Positions 33,909 through 41,615 of a DNA stretch of 61,894 bases are shown here, piece after piece. The notes below the pieces were generated by a model. The model ran no database searches. It saw only the letters and a list, made by a program, of their open reading frames with translations, and was not told the origin of the DNA. The stretch lies in the NCBI GenBank assembly GCA_029260735.1, contig JAJDCR010000030.1:1-61894 (forward strand). Reading direction: 5' to 3'. Position 1 is the first letter of the stretch; each line of letters starts with the position of its first letter. The stretch is from Planctomycetota bacterium (GTDB taxonomy: Bacteria; Planctomycetota; Uabimicrobiia; Uabimicrobiales; Uabimicrobiaceae). Made by a program: the position numbers and the translations under genes.

Positions 33909-34331
33909 ATGATTCATCTTATCTATGTAAGTAGTGCCACAAAAAAAATGAGCCATGCTCAATTACTTTCTCTTTTGGAGCAAAGCCGAAAACGGAATAA
34001 AAGGCAAAATGTAACGGGAATGTTACTCCATGCCGATAGAAATTTCTTCCAAGTACTAGAAGGAAAAAAAACAGATGTTGAGGAAATATATCAGTCCATA
34101 ATAAACGACGATAGAAATAAGGGAAACATCGTAATTACAAAAGAAAAAATAAACGAGAGAACATTTCCAGACTGGTCGATGGGATTTAATCATCTTAATA
34201 ACGAAGATATCATCAAAGCAGAAGGCTTCTCTGATTTTTTCTATAAGGAACCAGAGGACTTCATGGATGTGCCAAAAAATATTGTTATGGATTTGCTTTT
34301 ACAATTTAAAGAGAACATTCCCTATTTCTAA
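33909..34331 (+). CDS. BLUF-domain blue-light sensor, stand-alone
   Basis: 140 aa; residues 1-95 are a BLUF domain that binds FAD. The key photocycle residues are present: Tyr6 in IYVSSA, Asn34 and Gln48 in NVTGMLLHADRNFFQVLEG, and Trp89/Met91 in WSMGF. A 45-residue helical tail follows, with no output enzyme, so it works as a short single-domain photoreceptor through a partner. The only signalling gene near it is the PP2C-type protein at 34450, which converges on it. Confidence 0.93.
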   Translation: MIHLIYVSSATKKMSHAQLLSLLEQSRKRNKRQNVTGMLLHADRNFFQVLEGKKTDVEEIYQSIINDDRNKGNIVITKEKINERTFPDWSMGFNHLNNEDIIKAEGFSDFFYKEPEDFMDVPKNIVMDLLLQFKENIPYF

Positions 34332-34449
34332 ATTTTTGCATCCATAATTCAGATGTCATGGCCACAGTTTTTAAATGTTTGCATCCTTTTGTTAAAACCT
34401 TAAAATATCTCTTCGGTCTTTTATAAACGTCCTCTTTTTGTCATAAACT

Positions 34450-36333
34450 TTAAGAAACCTTTAAGGCAATGAGGGTAACGTCCCCTGTGGTGAAAGGACT
34501 TTCGGCGGAGAATTTTTGCAAATCACCGCGTAGCTCTCGGATTAAGAGGTTTAAGTCACTCTCTTGGACTTCTTCCACTTTCCGCAATAATTTTTCTTGG
34601 TAGCCTTCTCCCTCGGCATTGCGGCCTTCGATAATTCCATCGGTGTAGAAAAGAAGGATATCTTCTTTTTGTAAGTGGACAATGTTTTCTAGGCAATGAA
34701 AATGCTCTGGACTAATTCCCAAACTCGTTCCGAGGAAGATATTATCTTTTACTTGAAGGTAGCTTGCTTTTCCTCCTCGGTATAAAATAGGCGGAGGATG
34801 GCCGGCACTTGCGTACATGAAGTGAGGAGAGTACTCGTTGTAACAAATGACTCCATGAAGAGCGGTGGCAAAAGCTCTCCCTTGGCGAGATTTTCCACAT
34901 TTGTAGAGAAGAAGGTTCATTTTTTCGAGCAGTTCAGCAGAAGCAACTTTTTGCTCCGAAAAGAGTTGAACAATAGGGTAAAAGAGGCTTGTGTAGAGAT
35001 TTTTGTCGGCATCATGGCGAATACCATCTCCGATTAAAAGACCATAGCGATCTTTTCCCATATCAACAAAATCATAGAAATCGCTGGCTATTTCTTGCAA
35101 GGGCTGGTGGTATATTTCCACCTGCACTCCTGGAATCTCCAGATCTTCGCCCTTAACAAAGGGACTATCGATGACATCTTGAACAAGGCTATCTCTAATT
35201 TGACTAAAAACATGGGCCACTTGCTTTGAACGGAGTTCTTCCTCTGAGTGAGTTAACTTATGGAAAAGATGGGTAATATTGTCTTTATGAGGAAAATTTT
35301 CTCCCAAAAGCTTATTTAAGTGAGTGGGAAGTTCCTCAGGAGTTGTTTCTGCGAGCCAGTGAGTGCAAGTCTCTGCACTTTCAGGGGATTGCATCGACCA
35401 GATAAATAGAGCCAAAACGGCATAGAGGTCTCTTTTTTCTGATTTTACAATGTAGGTAGGGACGTAAGTTAGGTCACCACTAGCAATTTCACATCCTCTA
35501 GTAATAACATAATTTTCAATTCTTTCTCCACTGGAGCTTGAGCCTGAGAGAGTCAAAGGCCCTTCCAAACGATTAAATTGGTTCTTGGCCAAAAGAGATA
35601 ATCCGACAAGCTTAACATCGTTGTGCTCGTTAATAAGAATATGCTCGGGGGTTAAGCTACGGTGAACAAGCCCTGCCCGAGCAAGATCTTGAATTCCCAA
35701 GGCTACTTGCTGAAAAACCTTCGCGGCCTGTTCTATCTGCAGAGGAAGATCATCTTCTGACAAAGGCTTACCAGGGAAATGCTCAAAGCATTGAAAGATA
35801 TAACTTTTTTCGTCCACTTCAATTGTTCCAACATCGCGAAGCTGAGCAACACAATTGGAGATAGTCCGACTGAGAAGAGAAGCAGAGCGAATAAAGCGCT
35901 CAAAGTGTCCACTGTCTTCTCGTTTTAGCTTTAAAATTACCTTGTGGCCGCGAGAGCGTGTGTCAATGCAAAGTAAAACTTTTTTACTAGGTAAGTCGCT
36001 AATTCTCTTAATTACAATGTAGCGTGAAGATCGATAGTGAATGTAAATTTTAAAGGGTTTTTGTCCTATTTTTGTCGCACTGACAAAATCGCCCGATTTT
36101 AAAACATAATTCTGACGAGGTTTAATCACCATGCGGTTATTGATTTTACATTTCACTCCCTGGTAAAAAAACTCTACCCCCTTATCATCTAAGTGGATTT
36201 CATGCTGCTCATTTTCCTCGTTCCAAACAAGGATGCAGTGGATTAAAGGGAGAGAGTTTTTTTTCTTACGGGAAATAGGAACCTCTTCCTGAACTTCATC
36301 ATCTCGAAGGTAATATAACTTAGAGGGATGCAT
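34450..36333 (-). CDS. Pseudokinase fused to PP2C/SpoIIE-type phosphatase
   Basis: 627 aa. Residues 1-100 form a small beta-rich domain, possibly FHA-like. Residues about 105-375 resemble a Ser/Thr kinase: Lys135 in VILKLK is the VAIK position, but the HRD loop reads HRSLTPEHILIN (Asp replaced by Ser) and DFG is LVGLS. It is therefore a pseudokinase. Residues about 400-627 are a PPM/SpoIIE phosphatase, with SDFYDF (Asp418, Asp421), GDG (435-437) and the closing GDVTLI Asp; the metal sites look intact, so it should dephosphorylate Ser/Thr proteins, perhaps an anti-sigma-factor antagonist. The Ser-rich lipoprotein and mevalonate kinase lie directly upstream (gaps 19 and 27 bases). Confidence 0.85.
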   Translation of the reverse strand: MHPSKLYYLRDDEVQEEVPISRKKKNSLPLIHCILVWNEENEQHEIHLDDKGVEFFYQGVKCKINNRMVIKPRQNYVLKSGDFVSATKIGQKPFKIYIHYRSSRYIVIKRISDLPSKKVLLCIDTRSRGHKVILKLKREDSGHFERFIRSASLLSRTISNCVAQLRDVGTIEVDEKSYIFQCFEHFPGKPLSEDDLPLQIEQAAKVFQQVALGIQDLARAGLVHRSLTPEHILINEHNDVKLVGLSLLAKNQFNRLEGPLTLSGSSSSGERIENYVITRGCEIASGDLTYVPTYIVKSEKRDLYAVLALFIWSMQSPESAETCTHWLAETTPEELPTHLNKLLGENFPHKDNITHLFHKLTHSEEELRSKQVAHVFSQIRDSLVQDVIDSPFVKGEDLEIPGVQVEIYHQPLQEIASDFYDFVDMGKDRYGLLIGDGIRHDADKNLYTSLFYPIVQLFSEQKVASAELLEKMNLLLYKCGKSRQGRAFATALHGVICYNEYSPHFMYASAGHPPPILYRGGKASYLQVKDNIFLGTSLGISPEHFHCLENIVHLQKEDILLFYTDGIIEGRNAEGEGYQEKLLRKVEEVQESDLNLLIRELRGDLQKFSAESPFTTGDVTLIALKVS

Positions 36334-36352
36334 ATCTTGAAAGCTTTCTTTA

Positions 36353-37264
36353 CTATTGTTCCCTGGTAGGAAAATCGTCTAAAAGACATTCCGCAATGTC
36401 TTGGAACTCATCGTCGCTAAAACCTAAACCTTTAATGAAGTAATCATTCTGATAAATAATGGACTTTTCTTTGGGATCTAAAACAACCATATTAATAAAA
36501 GATTTATCAGGGCTGCTGCTGTAAGAGAAGGAAGCGGTACTCAAGGTTAAAGGAATAGCAATAGGGATAAAGAAAGAAGTCACTGATACAGGCAGAAGAA
36601 GGATATTAGAAACAATATTTTTTATCCAGCGGTTGCAAAAACCACGATCGGTTTCCAACTGAGCAGAGCCATAGCAAAAAATAATGGCATCGTAACCTTT
36701 GTAATGCTCAGGAAGATCTTGTTCAATTTTCCACAGAACGTCAGGAGAAATTTCTTGGCGATACTCTAAATCTTCTCGGACAATTCCATCTCCTGCTTTA
36801 ATAAGTTCTGCAATTAAGCGCGCTTTTTGATTCTCTGGAGTATTGTGGGAAACAATAGACACTTGAGCTGATCCTGGAGAATTAACGCTACCAATTTCAG
36901 AGTTTTCCCAGGGAGCAGTTTCATCTATTGATGAAGAGGATGAAGAGGATGAAGAGGACGAAGAAGACGAAGAAGTATTTCCTCTAACAAACTGGTAACC
37001 TAGCTCGCCGAGTTTTACATCACAGCCTTTCATCCAATCTTCTTGTGCTTTTTCCGAAGCCTCTTTTTTTCCGACAAATTCGGAAGTTTTGTAGTACTCT
37101 ATTTTGATATCAAATTGAGGAGTTAAAACAAGAAACTTTTTCATTTGAGGAGCTCGTTTTTCCAGGCCTTCTACCATACGAGGGTGAGTTGTTGCACACC
37201 CCATACTGAAAAATAAAACGGGGAGAAGAGCCAGCGATAGACATATCCATTTTTTTGTAAACAT
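36353..37264 (-). CDS. Lipoprotein with a poly-serine tract
   Basis: 303 aa from the ATG at 37264 (AAAGGAAAG upstream). Lipobox Cys23 follows FFSMG. A run of 15 Ser (coded 36929-36973) separates an N-terminal domain (about 25-105) from a C-terminal domain that carries two hydrophobic segments (NIVSNILLLPVSVTSFFIPIAI and next). Unknown family. It is the middle gene of a three-gene unit with mevalonate kinase and the pseudokinase-PP2C. Confidence 0.65.
   Translation of the reverse strand: MFTKKWICLSLALLPVLFFSMGCATTHPRMVEGLEKRAPQMKKFLVLTPQFDIKIEYYKTSEFVGKKEASEKAQEDWMKGCDVKLGELGYQFVRGNTSSSSSSSSSSSSSSSIDETAPWENSEIGSVNSPGSAQVSIVSHNTPENQKARLIAELIKAGDGIVREDLEYRQEISPDVLWKIEQDLPEHYKGYDAIIFCYGSAQLETDRGFCNRWIKNIVSNILLLPVSVTSFFIPIAIPLTLSTASFSYSSSPDKSFINMVVLDPKEKSIIYQNDYFIKGLGFSDDEFQDIAECLLDDFPTREQ
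36929..36973 (-). repeat. Serine-codon microsatellite
   Basis: Fifteen consecutive TCN serine codons, as short TCA-TCC-TCT cycles, inside the lipoprotein gene. Slippage would change the linker length in steps of one residue. Confidence 0.85.
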
Positions 37265-37291
37265 TTCTTTCCTTTCATGCATTAGTAAGTT

Positions 37292-38281
37292 CTAAGGTTC
37301 TTCACTTCTAGTTTTTACACCGACAGTGGTGACAAAACTTTCAAAACCTTCATTTTCGACTGTTTTTTGAATTTCTTGCTCTCTACCAGGAGCATATGCG
37401 ATAACGCACCCTCCTCCTCCTGCTCCTGTGAGCTTTACTCCCAAAGCACCTGCACTCAAAGCTTTTTTACAGAGAACTTCAATTTGAGGAGAAGATACCT
37501 TGAGCTCTCGAAGTAACTCTTGGTTACGATTGAGTAAAGCTCCCAACTTTTCTTTTTCTCCCCGCTCTAGACAAGTTAAACCTTCTTTAGCGAGGCCTCC
37601 CGCCTCTTGCATAATGGAGTGGTAGTGCTCCGGGGATTTCTCTACTAAGGTTCGGACATTTGCTACAAGTCTTTTTGTCTCACGCTCTTTTTTTGTATTC
37701 ATGACGACCAAGCGAAGAGGTTCAGGTAGTTGCACTTGAAGAGAAGAGCCCATTAGCTTCCCTAAAGGATAGTTGTTTTCACATTGAGTTAATGCTGGGA
37801 ACCTCTTGGCATCGCGCAAATAACAAAAGCCACCAAAAGTGGCCATAGTATTATCAATTCCTGAGGGAGTGCCATGAAAAAATGACTCCGCTGCAAAGGC
37901 TACTTCGTTTATCTTCGGGGAGGTCCAATCTAGCTTATACCACTGGACAAGAGCCCTAATAATAGCAACCGATAAGGCAGCAGAACTCCCTAGTCCAGCT
38001 CCAATAGGGATCTCTGGGTCTAAGGTAATTTGACAAGGAGGTTTATTGGCCAATAGGTTTGTCGGAAAAAATCTTATAATTTTTTGGAAAACTTGGGCCA
38101 ATGCACAATTTCCTTGGAGACTAACTTTTAAATTTTGTGAAGGGATAACCAACACGTGACTTTTTTCTTCACTTTTGGCGACTTGGGCAATAACTCCTTT
38201 ACTTAGCCCTACAGCTAAAGCAGGGTACCCATAAACACAAACATGTTCGCCAAAAAGAATAATTTTCCCATAACCGCGCAT
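37292..38281 (-). CDS. mvk: Mevalonate kinase (GHMP family)
   Basis: 329 aa. GHMP motif 1 GKIILFGEHVCVYGYPALA at the start, motif 2 PIGAGLGSSAAL at 92-103, the SGIDNT catalytic region, and the C-terminal KLTGAGGGGC motif match mevalonate kinase better than galactokinase. It phosphorylates mevalonate in the isoprenoid pathway. Most Gram-negative bacteria use the MEP route instead, so the mevalonate route here is a noteworthy trait. The other pathway genes are not in the window. AAGGAACAG precedes the ATG. Confidence 0.9.
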   Translation of the reverse strand: MRGYGKIILFGEHVCVYGYPALAVGLSKGVIAQVAKSEEKSHVLVIPSQNLKVSLQGNCALAQVFQKIIRFFPTNLLANKPPCQITLDPEIPIGAGLGSSAALSVAIIRALVQWYKLDWTSPKINEVAFAAESFFHGTPSGIDNTMATFGGFCYLRDAKRFPALTQCENNYPLGKLMGSSLQVQLPEPLRLVVMNTKKERETKRLVANVRTLVEKSPEHYHSIMQEAGGLAKEGLTCLERGEKEKLGALLNRNQELLRELKVSSPQIEVLCKKALSAGALGVKLTGAGGGGCVIAYAPGREQEIQKTVENEGFESFVTTVGVKTRSEEP

Positions 38282-38465
38282 ACTGTTCCTTAACTATATG
38301 ACAAGAAATAACAAGTTAGATTTGGCCCCTATTGAAAGAAAAATCTGGGTTTTATGTCAATCTTTTGTTACATTTATATCGTCGCCTTGAGCGTTTTTGA
38401 AATAGATTAACAAAATTAAGATCAAGATTCTACTAGGAAATAGAGGAAATGGCGGGAAGATTTTT

Positions 38466-39074
38466 ATGGATTTAAGTTTGCCCCTTATTTTGGCTTCTAA
38501 CTCTCCGCAAAGAAAGCGTTTATTAAAAAATGCTTGTATTCCTTTTATCGTTCGTCCTTCTGAAATAGAAGAGAAGATTTTACCTTCTTGGTCCCCCAAG
38601 GAAGCGGCTTTGCAACTGGCCTATCAAAAAGCTGCTGCGGTGAAAGATTCTTTAGAAGATAAAGAGAGAGAGAAATTTTATGGAATTCTTGCTGCAGATA
38701 CTATAGTTGTCTTAGAAAATCAAATTTTAGGAAAGCCTAGAGACAAAGAAGACGCTTACCAGATGGTATGGAATCTCTCCCGTAAAAAGCACCAAGTTAT
38801 TACCGGAGTTTGTTTTTGGGCGCAAAATAGCTCCCAGCCTCTTTTAGAGGCAGATATTTCTTATATCACGATGCTTCCTATGAGTAAACAGGATATTCAA
38901 AATTACATTAATTCAGGAGTAGCTCTTGACAAGGCCGGAGCAATTGATATAGAGTATATTCTTGATCGCTATGTTCAAAAAATAGAAGGGTCTTTGGATA
39001 ATGTGATTGGTTTGCCCGTTGATTTAGTAAAAAAAATGATGGCAAGTCAAATAGGCCAATCAACTTTTTTTTAA
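38466..39074 (+). CDS. maf: Maf family nucleotide pyrophosphatase
   Basis: 202 aa, the usual length. LILASNSPQRKRLL near the start, AADTIVVLENQILGKP in the middle and KAGAIDIE later are the Maf signature. Maf proteins cleave non-canonical or dTTP/UTP/CTP nucleoside triphosphates. GGGAAG lies upstream of the ATG. It is divergent from mevalonate kinase. Confidence 0.94.
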   Translation: MDLSLPLILASNSPQRKRLLKNACIPFIVRPSEIEEKILPSWSPKEAALQLAYQKAAAVKDSLEDKEREKFYGILAADTIVVLENQILGKPRDKEDAYQMVWNLSRKKHQVITGVCFWAQNSSQPLLEADISYITMLPMSKQDIQNYINSGVALDKAGAIDIEYILDRYVQKIEGSLDNVIGLPVDLVKKMMASQIGQSTFF

Positions 39075-39481
39075 GCAAGTCAATATTTTTTATTGGCATT
39101 CTCAAACTTGATCTGCTATAGTTGAAAATCTCAAACGGTTTGATTATCGTAAAAACTGAGAAACCCCATAGCGACAAGCCTTTCTATCTCCAAAAATCAA
39201 AATCCACTGCAAGAGAGTCAACTCGACAAGAAGCTCTAAATTGTTAGTGAATTAGAGAGATGCAGGTAAACTGTCTTTTCGGATGTATTCCAATCTAATC
39301 AATCAAGCTAATAGTAAAGTTTGGGAGACCAATGGTCCTTACAGGATTGTTTGATAGGCTCTTAATATGAGTTTGGATATTCTCATTTCAAAACATCCAC
39401 CTTTTTTACAATCAGGGAGTCGGGGAAATATTGTTTATTTTGGGAGTTCACCCCTCCTAATGTTATGAATTGGAGAAAAAA
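39075..39481. other. Intergenic region, no recognised feature
   Basis: About 400 bases between maf and the phosphoesterase gene. No tRNA-like fold, repeat shared with other parts of the window, or consensus promoter was found. Confidence 0.35.
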
Positions 39482-40207
39482 TTGAGGTACGGACTTTACA
39501 GTGATATACACGGAAACTTAGAGGCCTTAAACGCGGTCTTTGAAACACTCGAAAAAGAAGGAGTGGACAAGTATATCTGTGGAGGAGATGTTGTCGGTTA
39601 TGGTGCTAACCCAAAAGAATGCTTAGAAATGGTCATGGAACGTGGCACTATGATTGTTGCCGGTAACCATGATTATGCCATAGCTGGAAAACTCAATATC
39701 GACTTTTTCAACCCTTATGCTCAGGAAGCGGTACGATGGACACGAAAAAGACTGAGTCGAGAAAATAAGGATTTTTTGGCCAATCTAGACTTAATTCAAC
39801 GCATGGATGATACTCTTACTTTAGTCCATGGGTCTTTAAACTTCCCAGAGATGTTCGATTATATCCAAACTAGCTACGAAGCACGTCTTTCTCTTGAGAT
39901 ACTTGAGACTCCTGTTTGCTTCTTCGGTCATTCTCACGTTCCCGTTGCCTTTTTCGAAGGAGAAACGGTAACGTTCTCTATGGACGAGGAAATTCCTGTT
40001 GACAAAAACCGTAAGGTTTTAGTGAATGTGGGTAGTGTGGGACAACCTCGAGATGGAAACCCTTTTGCTTGCTGTGCTGTTTATGATGACGCAGTTGGTA
40101 AGGTTTGGATCCACCGTATAGAATATGATATTGATACCGCCGTGAATAAAATTATTCATGCCGGACTCCCAGAGGTGTTGGGAGAAAGGTTACGCTACGG
40201 TAAGTAA
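39482..40207 (+). CDS. Metallophosphoesterase (YfcE/MJ0936-like)
   Basis: 241 aa from a TTG at 39482 with GGAG 7 bases upstream; the TTG at 39470 would lie on that site. The calcineurin-type motifs are present: GLYSDIHGNLEAL, GGDVVGYGANP, GNHDYA and GHSHVPVAF. These bind two metals and cleave phosphodiesters. The substrate is open. The start codon is rare and deserves checking. Six genes follow in the same direction to 46120. Confidence 0.85.
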   Translation: MRYGLYSDIHGNLEALNAVFETLEKEGVDKYICGGDVVGYGANPKECLEMVMERGTMIVAGNHDYAIAGKLNIDFFNPYAQEAVRWTRKRLSRENKDFLANLDLIQRMDDTLTLVHGSLNFPEMFDYIQTSYEARLSLEILETPVCFFGHSHVPVAFFEGETVTFSMDEEIPVDKNRKVLVNVGSVGQPRDGNPFACCAVYDDAVGKVWIHRIEYDIDTAVNKIIHAGLPEVLGERLRYGK

Positions 40208-40215
40208 GCTAAAAA

Positions 40216-40908
40216 ATGATAAGTAATATACTCTCTTTCCTAGCTCTTCGCCAAGGACAAAAACGCATCTATGCCGGGAAATTAGCAGAAGGCATCGAAA
40301 TTTTTGAAAAGGCGATTGCAAAAAATCCTCGCTATCCTTTTTTATACCTCCATTTAGGACAAGCTCTCTCTTTACAGGGAGACTATCCTTCTGCCAAAGA
40401 ATGGCTTCAAAAGGCAATGGAAATCTATCCAGAAAACCCGGTTTGTCCGATGTTTTTGGGGAAGATACTCATTCGTTCAGAACTATACTCTGAAGCCATT
40501 GAGTACTTGGAAAAATCTCTAGATATGGACCCTAGTAATCAACTTACTTGGGGATACTTAGCCTTAGCTCATATGGGAGCAGGGAATGAGGCAAAGTTTG
40601 ACTCTATTCTGGAAGAAAAAGGACTTTCCGAAAACAGTGACTTACAAATCCAAATTATTCTAACTTTGGAAAAGCAAATCCGCTCTATGCAAAAAGAGAC
40701 TTCTGAACTAGAATGTCCAGAAGAGTTAGAAGAAGAAATAACAACAAGTTCTGAACTAGAACGTCCAGAAGAGTTAGAAGAAGAAATAACAACAAATTCT
40801 AAAGAGAGCCCCTCTCCTCAAAATATTCATTCCTCTTCCGAAGAAAATAATTCCAAAATCCCATCCAAACATCTATCCAGCGAAGAGAGCACAAAAGAAA
40901 ATGATTAA
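40216..40908 (+). CDS. TPR protein with acidic C-terminal tandem repeats
   Basis: 230 aa. Residues 10-150 form three or four TPR units (YLHLGQALSLQGDYPSAKEWL; GYLALAHMGAGNEAKF). The C-terminal 75 residues are acidic and Ser-rich with two 16-residue direct repeats. No signal peptide. It overlaps the next TPR gene by 8 bases, so the two are translationally coupled. Confidence 0.8.
   Translation: MISNILSFLALRQGQKRIYAGKLAEGIEIFEKAIAKNPRYPFLYLHLGQALSLQGDYPSAKEWLQKAMEIYPENPVCPMFLGKILIRSELYSEAIEYLEKSLDMDPSNQLTWGYLALAHMGAGNEAKFDSILEEKGLSENSDLQIQIILTLEKQIRSMQKETSELECPEELEEEITTSSELERPEELEEEITTNSKESPSPQNIHSSSEENNSKIPSKHLSSEESTKEND
40702..40797 (+). repeat. Two tandem 48-bp in-frame repeats
   Basis: Each copy encodes SELE(C/R)PEELEEEITT plus one residue, and the two differ by three bases. 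It is a recent in-frame duplication in the tail of the TPR protein. Confidence 0.9.
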
Positions 40909-41497
40909 GCAAAATTATTTAGTTAATAAAGCCTATGATCGTTTAGAAAAAGGTAAGTACGAAGAAGCTCTTTCTTTGATTAAAAAAGCACAACAGGAAA
41001 GTCCAGATGCTCCAGATATCTATGCTTTTTTGGGAGAGATGTATATCTTTAATGATGAGTTTGAAAAAGCTCAAGAAGCCTTTCAGACCCGTGAAGAACT
41101 TCGTACCAAGGCACTAGACGAGTCTTCTCAATCTTTGGGGAAAAAACTACGTAAATGGGTTTTACGCCAAGAAATTTTTGATGAATATGCTCTCTACATA
41201 AGAGCTTATCAAGCTCGTATCCTTTTTGAACAAGGTAATTGGGAAGAAGCTGAAAACATCTTTCGCGACCCTGAAATTCAATCTATTCAAGACTACCAAG
41301 CACTCTATTCTTTTGCCCTTCTCCACCAAACTAAGGGCGACCGCTTAGCGGCCTATCAAACCATGAGCGAAATAGAAGCTCAAGAGCCTGCCTTTTATTA
41401 TCAACAGATTCAACATCTCCGAAAAAAATGGAAAAAAGTTAAGAATCGCTTAGCAACAGCCCAAAAAAATTCCCCTGAAGAAACTTTGGAAAGATAG
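40901..41497 (+). CDS. TPR protein
   Basis: 198 aa. About four TPR-type helix pairs (LEKGKYEEALSLIKKAQ; ILFEQGNWEEAENIF; LHQTKGDRLAAYQTM) over most of the length. No signal peptide or membrane segment. It starts within the preceding gene's stop (ATGATTAA). It likely binds a partner together with the upstream TPR protein; partner unknown. Confidence 0.78.
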   Translation: MIKQNYLVNKAYDRLEKGKYEEALSLIKKAQQESPDAPDIYAFLGEMYIFNDEFEKAQEAFQTREELRTKALDESSQSLGKKLRKWVLRQEIFDEYALYIRAYQARILFEQGNWEEAENIFRDPEIQSIQDYQALYSFALLHQTKGDRLAAYQTMSEIEAQEPAFYYQQIQHLRKKWKKVKNRLATAQKNSPEETLER

Positions 41498-41615
41498 TGA
41501 GAGATTTTGTCCTTTGGCAAAACGTGCAGGTCTAGTTCTTTTTTTCCTGCAAGCCTAAGCTCAATAATAATATTTGTACCTTCTTCCTTAGGAAAACATA
41601 GAAAAATATAGAGAG

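Noticed and set aside
39075..39481. tRNA or small RNA in the gap after maf
   Set aside because: No cloverleaf-like pairing or terminator was found on reading.
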